Assembly (NCBI GenBank): GCA_021464415.1
Contig: CM038470.1
Coordinates: 28,607,601-28,671,600, forward strand
Reading direction: 5' to 3'
Source: Lonicera japonica
Lineage: Eukaryota > Streptophyta > Magnoliopsida > Dipsacales > Caprifoliaceae
DNA: 64,000 nt
Shown: positions 24,266-35,699 of the stretch, in pieces
How positions within the stretch are numbered: the first letter of the stretch is position 1
Layout of the letters: each line of letters begins with the position of its first letter
Program-made: the position numbers and the translations under genes
The notes under the pieces: model-generated
Database searches by the model: none
Told to the model about the DNA's origin: nothing
Seen by the model: only the letters and a program-made list of their open reading frames with translations

Positions 24266-24700
24266 TAGATCAAAAACTGAAAAACTGCAAAATCAGTTTT
24301 GCAGTTTTTTCTGCACAAAGGAGAAAAACAAAAAACAGAGCATATATATAAATAGATCACAAGGATACTAAAACTACCTTTAAAAATATGAACAATCACT
24401 CATTATTGAATCAAATCTTCCAAATATAATCTAAAACAACCAAAATGAAGTAATATTTCTACAACTTTTGCACAAATATAAGCAAAAATGTGATAGCTCT
24501 CTCTATAATCTAAATATATCATCAAAACTAAAAGAACTGCAAAATCAGTTTTGCAGTTTTTCTGTAGTTGGGAAGAAAAGAAAAGAAAAACAGAGCATTC
24601 ATCAAATCCTCCATAATCTAAATATACATGGATTGATTGAACACTATTTCATCAAATCCTCTAAATATAAGCTACAACAAACCAAAACGAAGCAAAATCA
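24266..24700 (+). repeat. Duplicated AT-rich block with hairpins inside the MULE
   Basis: The hairpin AAAACTGCAAAA-TCAG-TTTTGCAGTTTT (near 24278-24305) recurs as GAACTGCAAAATCAGTTTTG near 24535, each followed by 'aaacagagcat', then 'atataatctaaaacaaccaaaa' or its variant. This indicates a tandem duplication of roughly 260 bp with divergence. Lies in the right subterminal half of the MULE. Confidence 0.6.
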
Positions 24701-25126
24701 CAGGTAAAAACATGAAAAAAAAAGCTATACCTAGATAGTGCTTCAACATTCATGGAACTAAGAAATTTTTTCTCCTTTCCTTTGTTAATCTTGTCGATCT
24801 AAGATGTTTTCCGTCAATCTAAGATGATAGCATTCCTCTCTTGAATCGTAGTGTAATTTCCCCACTCTACCAATCGTCGCCTCTCTTGCTCCTCACTGGT
24901 CTGTGCGCGGGATTCTGAGTTAGAAGAGGGAATGGTAGTTTAGTCATTTTAAAATTCTTAAATTATCTAATTTATAAAAGACAAAATACTTACAACTAAC
25001 TTAAAAACTAAAATTGTCCTTACAATAAAACAATAATGTTAAAAAAATCCTTCATTCATTAAGCTAATGTATGATGTCCTTTGATTGTATAAAATTATGA
25101 AAGAAGGTCTCTCAACCTATTTTCCC

Positions 25127-26244
25127 TTAAAAGAAAAAATATATATCAAGTACTTTAATTATTTAATTTTAAAATGTTTTTTCTTAAGCATCGGATTAAG
25201 GGTTCAAGTTTTACATATAATTATTTTTCTTACATTCTCTTTTGTGGTATTTCATTTGTTGTTTTAATAATTAAACTTTGCTTCATTTCATAAACAAAAC
25301 ATGTTCAATCTTTGTCAACCCTTTTGACCACCCCAAGATTTATTAACTAAATCAGTCTAATTAAGTTGACCAAATAAATCAAAAATACGCATATAATTTG
25401 AAAAAAAAAAATAATGAGTGGTCGCTATATATCTTTCATAACTCAACTATTACCACTTTTACGGTTACGGAAGCAAATAGAAATTAATGGTGTGATCAGT
25501 TGTCTCAGAAAATCCTGTCCGGAGGAATTTGGCCACTGCCATCTCCGTACGTCCACCACTACCAACCATCACTTTCACTTAATTGGAAACCCTCAACCAT
25601 GATTAATTGCAAAATAAAGGTAACACACATGGGGCTGAAATCAAGACGCATAGTGAATGCAATGGTATGGGCGGAATCTATATATATACAACTTTTAAAA
25701 GATAAAAAAAATATCAAAATTTGGTATTATAACCGTTTTTTTATCAATTTAATTTTATATTAATATAAATGATACATGTGTACAACATTCAAATTGTTCA
25801 TTAATTTTGGGATGGCCATGTGTTAATTTGGTGCAATTTATACAATATAGTTTTATGTGCATTAATTTGCATAGTTCATTCGTCTTAATTCATAGTTTCA
25901 TTATTTTCTTAGAATTCTTACCATTAACTAAGTTAAACTCTATTCATTTTATAAAATATTAACATTAAATGAGACTATCAATTTAAAATAAAAAATAATA
26001 AAATAGATTCTAAAATTTCTCTAATGAGCTATGCATTTTGTTTGATTTCAAAAGAAATGATCTAAATAATAAAGAATTGTTCTAGTTGGGAGATGCCTAC
26101 TTAGATTTGGGAGAGATCTCAGGTTCGAGTCTCACAGATGATAGTTTGATGTGAGTTTTCTTTATCCATAGTTAAAGAGAGATATTTAGACTTTTATTTA
26201 TTTATTTTTATAAAAGAATGAAAAGGAAATGGTAGATATTTCTA
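25127..26244 (+). repeat. Unit 3, end of S and module T
   Basis: Resumes S after the MULE ('atatatatcaagtactttaatt') and continues into T at 25413 ('gagtggtcgctatatatc'), including the tRNA-like boxes at 26078-26132. It stops abruptly at 26244 within 'gatatttcta', where foreign AT-rich sequence begins. The Q'/R' and pol of this unit are absent. Confidence 0.7.
26076..26220 (+). repeat. tRNA-derived SINE-like segment, unit 3
   Basis: A box TGTTCTAGTTGG (26078-26089, 11 of 12 to consensus) and B box GGTTCGAGTCT (26122-26132), 32 bp apart, then the T-rich tail. The least decayed Pol III boxes of the set. Confidence 0.5.
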
Positions 26245-26337
26245 GGGGCAATTGGGCATTAGGGCCAATTCCAATAGTAATCTATTAATAAATCAGGTCA
26301 GTTCTAAAATGATAGGACTCTTTATGTTTATATTCAC

Positions 26338-26475
26338 AACTGGTGGCTCAGATTTAATTTGAGTCTTTATGTTTTAATCTGACGGCTCCTATATAACCTT
26401 CACTTATCTTCCCAACTGGTGGCTCAGATTTAATTTCAGCATTTATGTTTTAATCCGGTGGCTCATGTTTATCTC
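26338..26475 (+). repeat. 76-bp tandem repeat, two copies
   Basis: 'aactggtggctcagatttaa' begins at 26338 and again at 26414, and both copies continue with a shared 'tttatgttttaatc' and 'ggctc'. The second copy is partial. No coding meaning seen. Confidence 0.75.
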
Positions 26476-27835
26476 TTAATTAATTTAACTCCTAACTAAT
26501 TTCAATGGTGATAAAAACAAACAACTATTTATTAAATATGTATTTATCTCTTAATTACTATTTATTAAACATGTATTTAATTTACATATAAATTTTAACA
26601 TGTATACGTAGTTTTAGATCTCTCCATCTGTGCTTCGTTTATATTTCTCCATATGAATATAGTTTATTTCTGTAATATGTAATTTTTTTTTCTAATAACT
26701 TTTCTTTTCTCTATTGACGTTTATTAAATAATATCCGATGTAATATTGTATAATAATTATAAAATGGGTATATTTGCAATATGTATATATATATATAGCA
26801 CTATTAAAAAGTGGCAAACATTATATGTAGCAATAATAAAAAAATCGGAATAGTCTATACGTAATGTAATTGATTATTATAATTTTATCATAATGAATTG
26901 TATATAATTTTACGTAATGGATATGTATAATATTTTTACGTAATTTAGACTACTGTAAGTATAACTAAAAATATGGGTATGTGCTGTTAAGATTTTTGAT
27001 ATTCAATCATTACCTTAATTTTAAAATGGATATGAGTATAAAGATCTATACATATATTTAATTTTATCGTAATGTAATTGATTATTAATTTTACGTGATA
27101 TACAAACATTGATTATTAAATTTCACAATTTTTTATACTAATCTTCTTATTAAAAAAAATAAAATTCTAACATCAGTTTAATAATTATTTTTCAAATTCC
27201 ATAAGTTTATTCAAAATAACATTATTAATATAAATTTAATTTCATATACAAAAATGTTCAATTGCCGGATATTCTCTTACATTAAAATTCTTATCACTTG
27301 AATCATACCGAAATTAATAAATTTAAATAAAAATTGAATAGCTTAAATTAAAATTAGAATCCAGTTTTTATTTTGTTACTGAAATGGCTTCTTTAATTAT
27401 ATTTTTCCATACCTTTATTTGATTATGAGATATGTATGAGTTGTTTTTACTATCAATATCAAATATTTATTAATATTTAGTTATGTTAAATTCAATGGAA
27501 GTTTCAATTGCTCAAAATTATTTATACTTTCTCAAAATTATTTATATTTTTCTTATTATAAATGGAACACCTTTTTATTTCTAAAAGACAAATAGAAAGG
27601 GCATCATGTCCTATATACATTTAAGTAATGATATTTGTAATTTCAATTTGTTTGAAAGAAAATATAATTAATTGTGGGAAAAGGTTAAAAAAATAAATAA
27701 TAAATAAGTTAATGGTTGGTGATAAAGGCATATATAATATTATATTTATTATTTTTTTCAAAATATATTAATAAAAGTTTATTTTCTCTGAAACTAATTC
27801 TAATTTTTAAATATCATATTGATACGAGGGTGCAT

Positions 27836-28605
27836 TTGGCATGCCGGATAAGAATTAAGTGGAATCAGACATATAAGAATTAGTCGGATAAAGATTTAAT
27901 AAACTTTGCATTTGATGGAGTTTTATATTATAAGTCTGGATATTATATAACATAACTCGCTTTTGTTTTAAAAATACATGCAATACTAATTGTTGTCCAC
28001 AAATTATTATTTTTTTGCCAATGCGATTAACCTATTTATAAATAAGTTTCCTAAAAACCTATTTCAGGAGAAAAGTTCTATATTACATACAATATTTACG
28101 AATTAGGCATTAAGTATAGTTTCAAATTATGATATAAATTTTATTTTTTTTATAAAAATAAAGTTTCTTATAAATTCCTTCATTTAATAAAAGAAAAATA
28201 AAAATACCATATTATACGATAAATGAATTTTGTTAGTAGACTTAATGTGATTTTGGGTGATCAAAAATTGTCATATCTAAAGGGCGTAAAGAAGAAGGTC
28301 GGAATAAATTAATTAAAATTTTATTTTTATATTCGTTTTATTATCCGACAAACACAGAATAAAATAATACCATTTATAGGCGTGGTATAGTTTTATCCGG
28401 TTATAATGCGATAAAAAGATAATTAGTCATGAATCCAATCATCTCCCGTGTTTCACTAAACGTGAGATATGATAAAGATATCATATCCACTCTTGCACCA
28501 AATATAGGATATGATTTGTTTATCCTAACCTTTTTGACAACAAATACTGGGTATGATTAATTAATCCAATCATATCTTTAATTCAACACGACAAACACAT
28601 TCCTT
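27836..28605. mobile_element. Possible MITE-like element with imperfect terminal inverted repeats
   Basis: The left end GGGTGCATTTGGCATG resembles the reverse complement of the right end, GGAATGTGTTTGTCGTG. Internal 'ggatatgatt' and 'gatatcatatcc' motifs add inverted symmetry. No convincing target-site duplication could be identified, so the boundaries are tentative. Confidence 0.3.
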
Positions 28606-30165
28606 AAATGTAAACATATTAATTTAAACTTAAGCAACTATTCTCTTGACACACGCATATTCTATACATTAATTTCTGAATTTTAATGATCCAATAGGTA
28701 CAAATGGATATATATATATATATATAAATGGATTATGACGGGATTAACGTTATTTATAAGGAGGCAATAGTCGAGTTTTCGATTTTAACAAATTTGAACT
28801 CGATATATCTAAAAATATATATGATTACATGAAATTAAACTTGACAAAAAAATATATTAATTTTAAAAAAATAAATTAAAACACATCCTGTTTACTATAC
28901 TATATGTATAAACATAAATTCACTTTTTCACTCCTAGCAGAGTCGAAGTTACTAAGGGGTAGGGGGCAGGCGCCTCCCCGTTAGTTTTGAATTTTTTTTA
29001 CTATATATTGGATATTTTTTGAAATATATATATATATAAAGGTTTATGTGTAGAAAAATAAACTTTATGTAACTCTAAGGGGCAAAACTTTATGAGCCAT
29101 TTGAAAACTTCTAAATTTCACAAATTAAACAAAGCAAACCCATGTTTCCACGATCTCATTATCACAATCACACAGTTGCTTACCTGCTTCTCTATTCTTC
29201 ATCTCTCTCACTCGCCTTTCTTTGTCTCACTCACACAAGTATACAACTATGCTACCACGACCATGCGCACAACCCACTATATTTTTAGATATATTTTTCG
29301 GATTTACATTTTAAAATTAAGAATTATTTTATTCCTTCATTACTTGCATAATATTAGTTTTGTTTCTTTATTAATTGCCTAATATCAAGTGTATTTCTTG
29401 AACATTTGATTAATTGTTGAATATTTGGTGATTTAGGTCTAAATTCGTAATTGTTGAATATTAGTTATATACTTATAATTATTTAATAATTTATTTTATT
29501 TTATTAAAAACAGTATTAATGGACAAATTTTAAATAGTATTAAAATTTTAAAACATTAAATATGATTTAGTGTGCTTTAAATTTCGCCCATGATTGACTC
29601 AAATCCTAACTGTACCACTGCCTCCTCACATGTTGTAATTATATTGTATCATAAAGGTATTTAAAGAAAAATGTTATATTACAGTAGAGTCGAGTCAAAT
29701 GGACAAAATTTATGTGAACTCGAACTTAAACCATTTGAACTCAAACCTTTTTTAATTATAAAAGAAAAAAGAAATAATTCACCTTATATTGGGATTTGCT
29801 TAGTTGAAATCAGGCCATTTTCGATCCCTAATTGTAACGGAAGTGCACTTAGACAAACTTAATTTATTTTACCACTATTTGAATAATAGGCATATAATAA
29901 TATTTTTAAATTTTGTTTAAGATTAAAAATTAAAATTTATGTTGTAGTGAAAAATTTAATTATTCTTACTCTCAAATTTAGAGTATACTAATACTTTTTG
30001 AGAACGATTTTAAAATTAATTTATCTGAGAAATAGCAAAGTCAGAATAAGAATTCTTAATATGAGATAAAAAAATAATAAAATTAAGAGTAGTTATAGAT
30101 ATAAAAAAGAAACAAAAAATATGATTTTAGATAATGTCGCCAATTACATATAGGCACAATCAAAT

Positions 30166-30192
30166 CGTGCCGTAGGCACGGGCATTATCTAG
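30166..30192 (+). mobile_element. Helitron 3' terminus (hairpin plus CTAG)
   Basis: Perfect hairpin CGTGCC-GTA-GGCACG (30166-30180), then eight bases and CTAG (30189-30192), followed by T. This is the standard plant Helitron 3' end. The matching 5' TC terminus was not identified, so the length of the element is unknown and no Rep/helicase is visible upstream. Confidence 0.7.
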
Positions 30193-30689
30193 TATATTTA
30201 TAAAGGACAATTATAAGACACTAATGCCCCTTCTTTAGTATCATAAGCCTCTTATTTGAGTACATCCACCTCTTCATCCTTAACTCAAACCACGGATCAA
30301 TTACTGATGCTATTGTGTGTGACTTACTAAAAGATTTAATTAAAATCAAGCCATATATATATATATATATATATCAGGGAAAATATTTGAATTAAAAATG
30401 AGTGGAAATTATATTATACGAGACTACGTACATGCAAATGATCCAGTAAGACATTTTATTATTATTTTTTTCATGTTAAAGCTAAAAACCATGAACAAGC
30501 CTTGAAATTAGCATAATTTTTTTCAAATTAACTAATTACATTGTGTTAAAATAGTTTTAGCACTAATTGTACAATACTAGAATGGTGCTAAAAAGGTTTT
30601 AGCACCACATGTAAACAAATATAACTAAACTGAAGGTGCTAAACAGTTTTAGCACCCCCATCCAATTCTACACATCAAGTTGCTAAAAC
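30193..30689. repeat. AT-rich segment with a cluster of TGCTAAAA hairpins
   Basis: Between the Helitron end and the truncated aORF. Contains an AT dinucleotide run (30353-30374) and, at 30546-30655, successive inverted repeats such as GGTGCTAAAA-AGG-TTTTAGCACC and GGTGCTAAA-CA-GTTTTAGCACC. These resemble subterminal hairpins of DNA transposons; the owner is not identified. Confidence 0.5.
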
Positions 30690-30936
30690 AGCGTGGGCTC
30701 CTTCCACAAGACACCCTTAGTTAAGCAACATCTCTAACAGCGTGGGCTCCTTCCACAAGAGCCCTGCCTAAGTTGCGCTGAGCGTTCTCCAGCTCAAGAG
30801 TACGATCGACCAACTCTAGGTGAAGTTGATAACTTTTTTCAGATACCTCCCCTAAAGAAAATTAGCGGGGAGGGATGGAAGGACCTACGTCCCCACTGCG
30901 GGGATTGCTTGAACTGGCATCGTCTTCATTTTCCAT
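30690..30936 (-). pseudogene. Antisense coiled-coil ORF (aORF), unit 3 copy, truncated
   Basis: Starts MENEDDASSSNPRSGDVG and keeps the coiled-coil region, but has a stop after SIPPR (TCA to TAA) and a second one after RDVA (CAA to TAA), the same codon as in the 17.1 kb copy. The C-terminal third is lost at the junction near 30690, where a short 'cagcgtgggctccttccac' segment is duplicated (30690 and 30738), as left by template switching. Confidence 0.75.
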
Positions 30937-32014
30937 TGAGAACATAAATTTCCAATTAGGACTTTGGAAAAAGTTATCAATTTTTGTTTAAGGCATTTTT
31001 GTTTACATAACATGTTAAGTCACAAGAAGAAGAACATATATAGATGGAGAAAATTTTGAAAAAGTGAAAGGTCACTTTTGGAACAGCCACCTTCAGCGAC
31101 GATCTACTTTTTTGTGAACAAACACTTTGGGGGAATAATGTACCGCTACTAGTGAGAGGACACGTGGCAAAGTTGCTTTTGCTGTGAGACCAACTAATCA
31201 AAAGGTGTCACATGGACTTGGTCTAAACTACAATCAGTTCGGATAGCTTGGCAAAATCCAGTACGCTAGAATACCTAAATTGAGTTAGAAATTTGATTAA
31301 GTATGCTGGAATTATCTTTTTCACTTGGATATTTTAAGAAGTTCAAGATTGTTAAACAAACAATGGTCTCAGAAGTTGATTTCCATGATTATTTGACTTG
31401 TTACATGTAGAATGTTTGGTTAAATAAGTTAACAAATTTATCTTAAGTAATTGAAGTTACATGTTAATTGGTCTGATCGAAAAAGTTGAAGACAACAAAT
31501 CACAATAATGAGACAGAAAAGATAAATCTCCATTAAAAGAGGAAATTGCAAACGGTGAAACTTGGAGGTTTAAACATTACATATTTAAGGAAAAATACAG
31601 CTTAGAGTGCCCCTATAACTGATGAGAATGTACAACCACCACCCGGCCCTTGTGCAAAAGAAAAGAAAAAAAGAAAATTAAGTAAGCAAAATGAATGACG
31701 GAGGAATGGATATATTGGGGAAGACCGAGGACAACAACCCTCAAACTTTCCTTTGAACTGCGGGCTTTTCTTTGGGAATCGCCGAGCCATGATGGATAAT
31801 TTAATGCTAGAAAAGCTGGAGTAACTTCAACACTAAAACACTATACCGGTCTTCGCCCAACACTTGTACTAACCCTAAGCACAAATGCCTAAAACTTCCT
31901 TTAGAAGACAAGTTTTCAACATGGGTTTTCTTCAATTACAAATGGTGGTGGTCTACGAAGATCCAAGAACACGAGCTCAACTCCGTGGTTGAGCTCATAT
32001 GCTTGGGAGGCAAT
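30937..32014 (+). repeat. Unit 4, module P, with antisense promoter motifs
   Basis: Begins at the aORF start. Minus-strand TATATA lies near 31036-31042 and a G-box CACGTG (within ACACGTGGC) at 31161-31166, upstream in antisense orientation. The rest matches the other P modules up to 'cttgggaggcaattgag'. No supported plus-strand gene. Confidence 0.7.
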
Positions 32015-32738
32015 TGAGAGGGCATGATTTATCTAAAGAAGTTGGACCGAAACTATTGGGCCCATGGCCTAGCGACCCTAGCCTTTTATCATGGTGGAGA
32101 CCCGAACCTAAGCGAGAGAGACATTCAAAGTACATCGCTGACTAAGTTGACAAGTAACCGAGTAAAGTATATCAAGACTAAATTGGTCGCTCTTATGTCC
32201 TCAGATAATGTCAACATATGTCGAGGAGATTACTTGTATGCCGACACAGTCGCCCCTGGCAATGAGGACGAGACACCTCTACTTTAGCCGAGCAGTACGA
32301 TATCATGTCAACGTGAGCGTTGTAACCAACGAAAAAGGACAGCTATAAAGTTATCTAATTTTGGATAAGATTCAATCTGATCCACATATAAAAGTGCTAC
32401 AGTGTAGCTCATGTGTTTAACCGTTGATATCTTTTAACTAGTTACCTTAATAGAGCATTCTAACCCTAATCTATGGATATAAATAAAAAGGGATGGCTCA
32501 TAATGGGGTATCCGAAAAAGCTAGAGCAAAAAATCTAGAAAAAGGAGAAGAGAGAGAAAATAGTTGTTAGCTTGTCTTGTTATTCTTAATACTATTTCCA
32601 AAGCATTAAAAGTGCACACCACACAAAAAGGAGGATGTACTGCCTGTTGATGTGAATATCACCGGAGGAACCTACCTAAAAGCCAAAATACATTTGTCTT
32701 TTATCCTTTAGTGTTGATCGATACACTCATTCTTGCTA
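32015..32738 (+). repeat. Unit 4, LTR-like block Q/R
   Basis: TGAGAGGGCATGATT start, 'cattcttgcta' end, 724 bp. TATAAATA is near 32478, with a degraded poly(A) signal (gcattaaaag) near 32603. An 87-codon reading frame (32024-32287) overlaps frames open in units 5 and 6 but closed in the others. Confidence 0.7.
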
Positions 32739-35699
32739 AGAACTTCATCTTATGGGTCCGGCCGAATTTTTGGTCACCTAAAAAATCTCAAACACGTAAT
32801 TTTTATACCATACAAATCATTACTTCTTATTATATAAAAATTTTAAGACTTAAAATAATTTCATGGTAACCATAGAAAAAGACCGGATCCGATGAATTTA
32901 ATTTCAAGCAATCCAATTATAAGTTGAATAACTTGTTTATCACAAACACATTGCATACTTAGTAATATTTGTAAAAGAAAAAGGTCAACCATCAAGTCTT
33001 TCTTCGACCTTGTCCATAAATTTCATACAGTTTTAGAGTTGTGCACAAAATTGGTAAAATTGAGTGCTAGAACCTAGTCCCAGAAAAGTTACAAATTCAA
33101 ATATTCAAACAAATAAAAGCATGGGTTACTGCTTAGATTATTATGAACACGCAATATGTACGTGATTGCGTGTTTGCAATATTGTTCATAGTGACATTAA
33201 ATTTGTTAATGTCATGACATGTTTTGTATATTGAAAGTCGGGGGACACTCTGAAAGCTAATTACTTCGAGGTGACTGAAATTAGTAAGCCATGTGGCAAT
33301 AATCGAAAACCCAATTAGTATAATTGGCAGAAAATTAAAAGAGAGTAGGAACTTGTTGTCTATTCTCATTAGTGTAATAATAAGATCGAAGGAAGTTTCA
33401 TTTTCTAAGGGACACTCCACATCATCAACAAACATATCATTTGAAAAAAAAATCATGACAGTCGTAGAAAAGGGCCGGATCCGTGGAATTTAATTTCAAG
33501 CATCCAATTCTAAGTTAAATAACTTGTTTATCATGAAGGCTTTGCATATTTAATAATATTTGTACAAGAAAAAAGTCAACCATCAATTTTTCATGGAACT
33601 TGTCCATTACTTTCGTACAACTTTAGAGTTGTGCACGAAATTGGTAGAATTGCGCCCTATAACCCAGTCCCAGAAAGGTTACAAGTTAAAATATTCAACA
33701 AAATAAAACCATACGGTTCTGCTTAGTTTATTATGCACACGCAACATGTACGTAATTGCATGTTTACAATATTGATCATAGTGAGATTGAATTTGTTAAT
33801 GTCATGACATTGTTTTATATATTGAAAGTCGGGGACACACCGAAATTAGTAAGCCATGTGGCAATAATCTAAAACAGAATTAGCATAATTGGCAGAAAAA
33901 GAGAGTAGTGAGTTGTTGCCCATTACTGTAATAATAAGAAGGAAGATCACTTTCTAAGGGACACTGCACATCATCAACAAACACATCATGTGAAATAAGC
34001 TTATTTATCCTTTACTTTTCAATTGTTATTTCAAGTTCGGAAAAAGTAAATTATATTCAATCGTTTATATTTTAAATATTGGATATGTTTCGCGCATAAC
34101 ATGTGTACGTGCTCATTTTATATTCATACAGACATATTTAAAACAAAAAATATATATCAAGTACTTTAATTATTTAATGTTAAGATGTTTTTTCTTAAGC
34201 ATCTGATAACGGGTTCAAGTTTTACATATAATTATTTTTATTTAAAAATAATATAATTACAAGGGCAAAACTGAAAACACAAAAAATTTGAATCAGAAAA
34301 GCTACGAACGGCTTTTAATAGTAATACACAAGAGAGCCTCTCATTTAGTTAAATTCAAAACAATCATTTTTAATGTTATTTCCATTTTTTTCTTGCATCC
34401 TCTTTTGTGGTATTTCATTTGTTGTTTTATTAATTGAACTTTGCTGCATTTGATAAACAAAGCATGTACAATCTGTCAATCTTTGTCAGGCCTTTTGACC
34501 ACCCCAAGATTTATTGATTTATTAACAAAATCAGTCTGACCAAATAAATCCAAAATATGAATATAATTTGAAGAAAATAAATAATGAGTGGTCGCTATAT
34601 ATCTTTCATAACTCAACTATTTTCACTTTTAATGATGTGATCAGTTGTCTGAGAAAATCTTGCCCGGAAGAATTTGGCCACTGCCATCTCCGTACGTCCA
34701 CCACTACCAACTATCGCTTTCACTTGGAAACCCTCAGCCATGATTAATTGCAAAATAAAGGTAACACGCATGGGCAGAGTCTGTACAGCTTTTAAAAAAT
34801 AGAAACTTTATCAAAATTGGTGTAAAAACTGTTTTCTATCACTTTAATTTTATATTAATATAGATGATTGTGTACATCTTTCAAATTGTTCATTGATTTT
34901 TGGACGGCCATGTGTTAATTTGGTGCAATTTCTGCAAAATAGTTCTAAGTGCATTAATTTGCATAGTTCATTTGTCTCAATTCATAGTTCCATTATTTTC
35001 TTAGAATTCTTACCATTAATTAAGTTAAAATCTGTTCTTTTTATAAAGTATTAACATTAAAATGAGATTGTCAATTTAAAAAAAAAATTGATTCTAAAAT
35101 TTCTCTAATGAGCTGTGCATTTTGTTTAATTACAAAAAATATGATCTAAATAATCAAGAGTTGGTCTAATTGGGGGATGCCTACTTAGATTTGGGAGAGA
35201 TCTCGCGTTTGAGTCTCATTGATGATAGTTTGATGTGAGTTTTCTTTATCCGTAGTTAAAGTGAGAGATTAAACTCTTATTTATTTATTTTTATAAAAAA
35301 ATAAAAAGGAAATGGTAGATATTTCTATATTTGAAAGTATGAAATTCTTATTTGTATAACATGCGTTCGTTGTTCTAATTATAAGTTGATCAAAATCAAG
35401 CAAGAGTTATACTTCTAAGTGAGTCGATTGTGATGAAAAATTCATTTAACCCCTTTTTTAATCAATAAATTAGATAAGTAATAGTGGCACCTTATAAGCT
35501 CTATGGAGATTTCGACTCATAACAAACTAAATTATCTCATATACTGAACCTACTAAAACATGCAAATTTATGGACCGGATAAAAAATAACTACTTCTATC
35601 GCTCTTCGCATTAGACTATAATATAGGATGATTATAGTATATCAGTTTATAACATACCTTAAATGTACTATTCACTTTTGAAAAATCATCTTATGATAT
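32739..35699 (+). repeat. Unit 4, modules S (duplicated) and T
   Basis: S is present twice in tandem, with 'ggatcc(g)...aatttaatttcaagc' at about 32885 and 33478 and a period near 590 bp. The hairpin GACATTAA-ATTTG-TTAATGTC lies at 33193-33213 and recurs near 33783. T starts at 34584 and ends in 'gattagactataatatagg'-type sequence. Non-coding. Confidence 0.7.
35158..35310 (+). repeat. tRNA-derived SINE-like segment, unit 4 (decayed)
   Basis: A-box-like TGGTCTAATTGG (35162-35173) and a degraded B box CGTTTGAGTCT (35205-35215). Same position in T as in sister units. Confidence 0.4.

Larger units (their letters stand above)
22399..25126. mobile_element. Mutator-like element (MULE), internally deleted
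   Basis: Inserted in module S with a 9-bp TSD (TTAAAACAA at 22390-22398, TTAAAAGAA at 25127-25135, 8 of 9 matching). The termini are loose inverted repeats: left GGGGCAATGGGTCTAAAGGG, right end in reverse complement GGGAAAATAGG followed by AAAGGACATCATAC, which parallels AAAGGGCATCCTAC on the left. Both subterminal regions share 'taaggacaatt'. Carries a minus-strand transposase remnant (23245-24183), subterminal tandem repeats (22746-23040) and a duplicated AT-rich block. 2728 bp, non-autonomous. Confidence 0.85.
26245..30165. other. AT-rich composite insertion without recognised genes
   Basis: About 3.9 kb unrelated to the array, very AT-rich. It starts GGGGCAATTGGGCATTAG, resembling the left MULE terminus at 22399. 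It contains a 76-bp two-copy tandem repeat (26338), a possible inverted-terminal-repeat element (27836-28605) and ends in a Helitron-type 3' terminus (30166-30192). The short ORFs (for example 96 codons at 29092) are unconserved and composition-driven. It replaces the Q'/R' and pol region of unit 3. Confidence 0.5.

Noticed and set aside
28955..28985. GC-rich island 'ggggcaggcgcctcccc' in AT-rich DNA
   Set aside because: A short near-palindrome without context or a second copy in the window; probably the edge of an unidentified transposon fragment.
29092..29382. 96-codon ORF in the AT-rich block
   Set aside because: Low-complexity hydrophobic translation of AT-rich DNA, no sister copy and no similarity I recognise.
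26245..30230. Second MULE, from GGGGCAATTGGGCATTAG at 26245 to CTAATGCCCC at 30221
   Set aside because: The inverted ends match over only about ten bases, the 9-bp flanks do not match, and a Helitron end lies just inside.
30353..30374. AT dinucleotide tract as a regulatory element
   Set aside because: A simple microsatellite, unremarkable in this composition.
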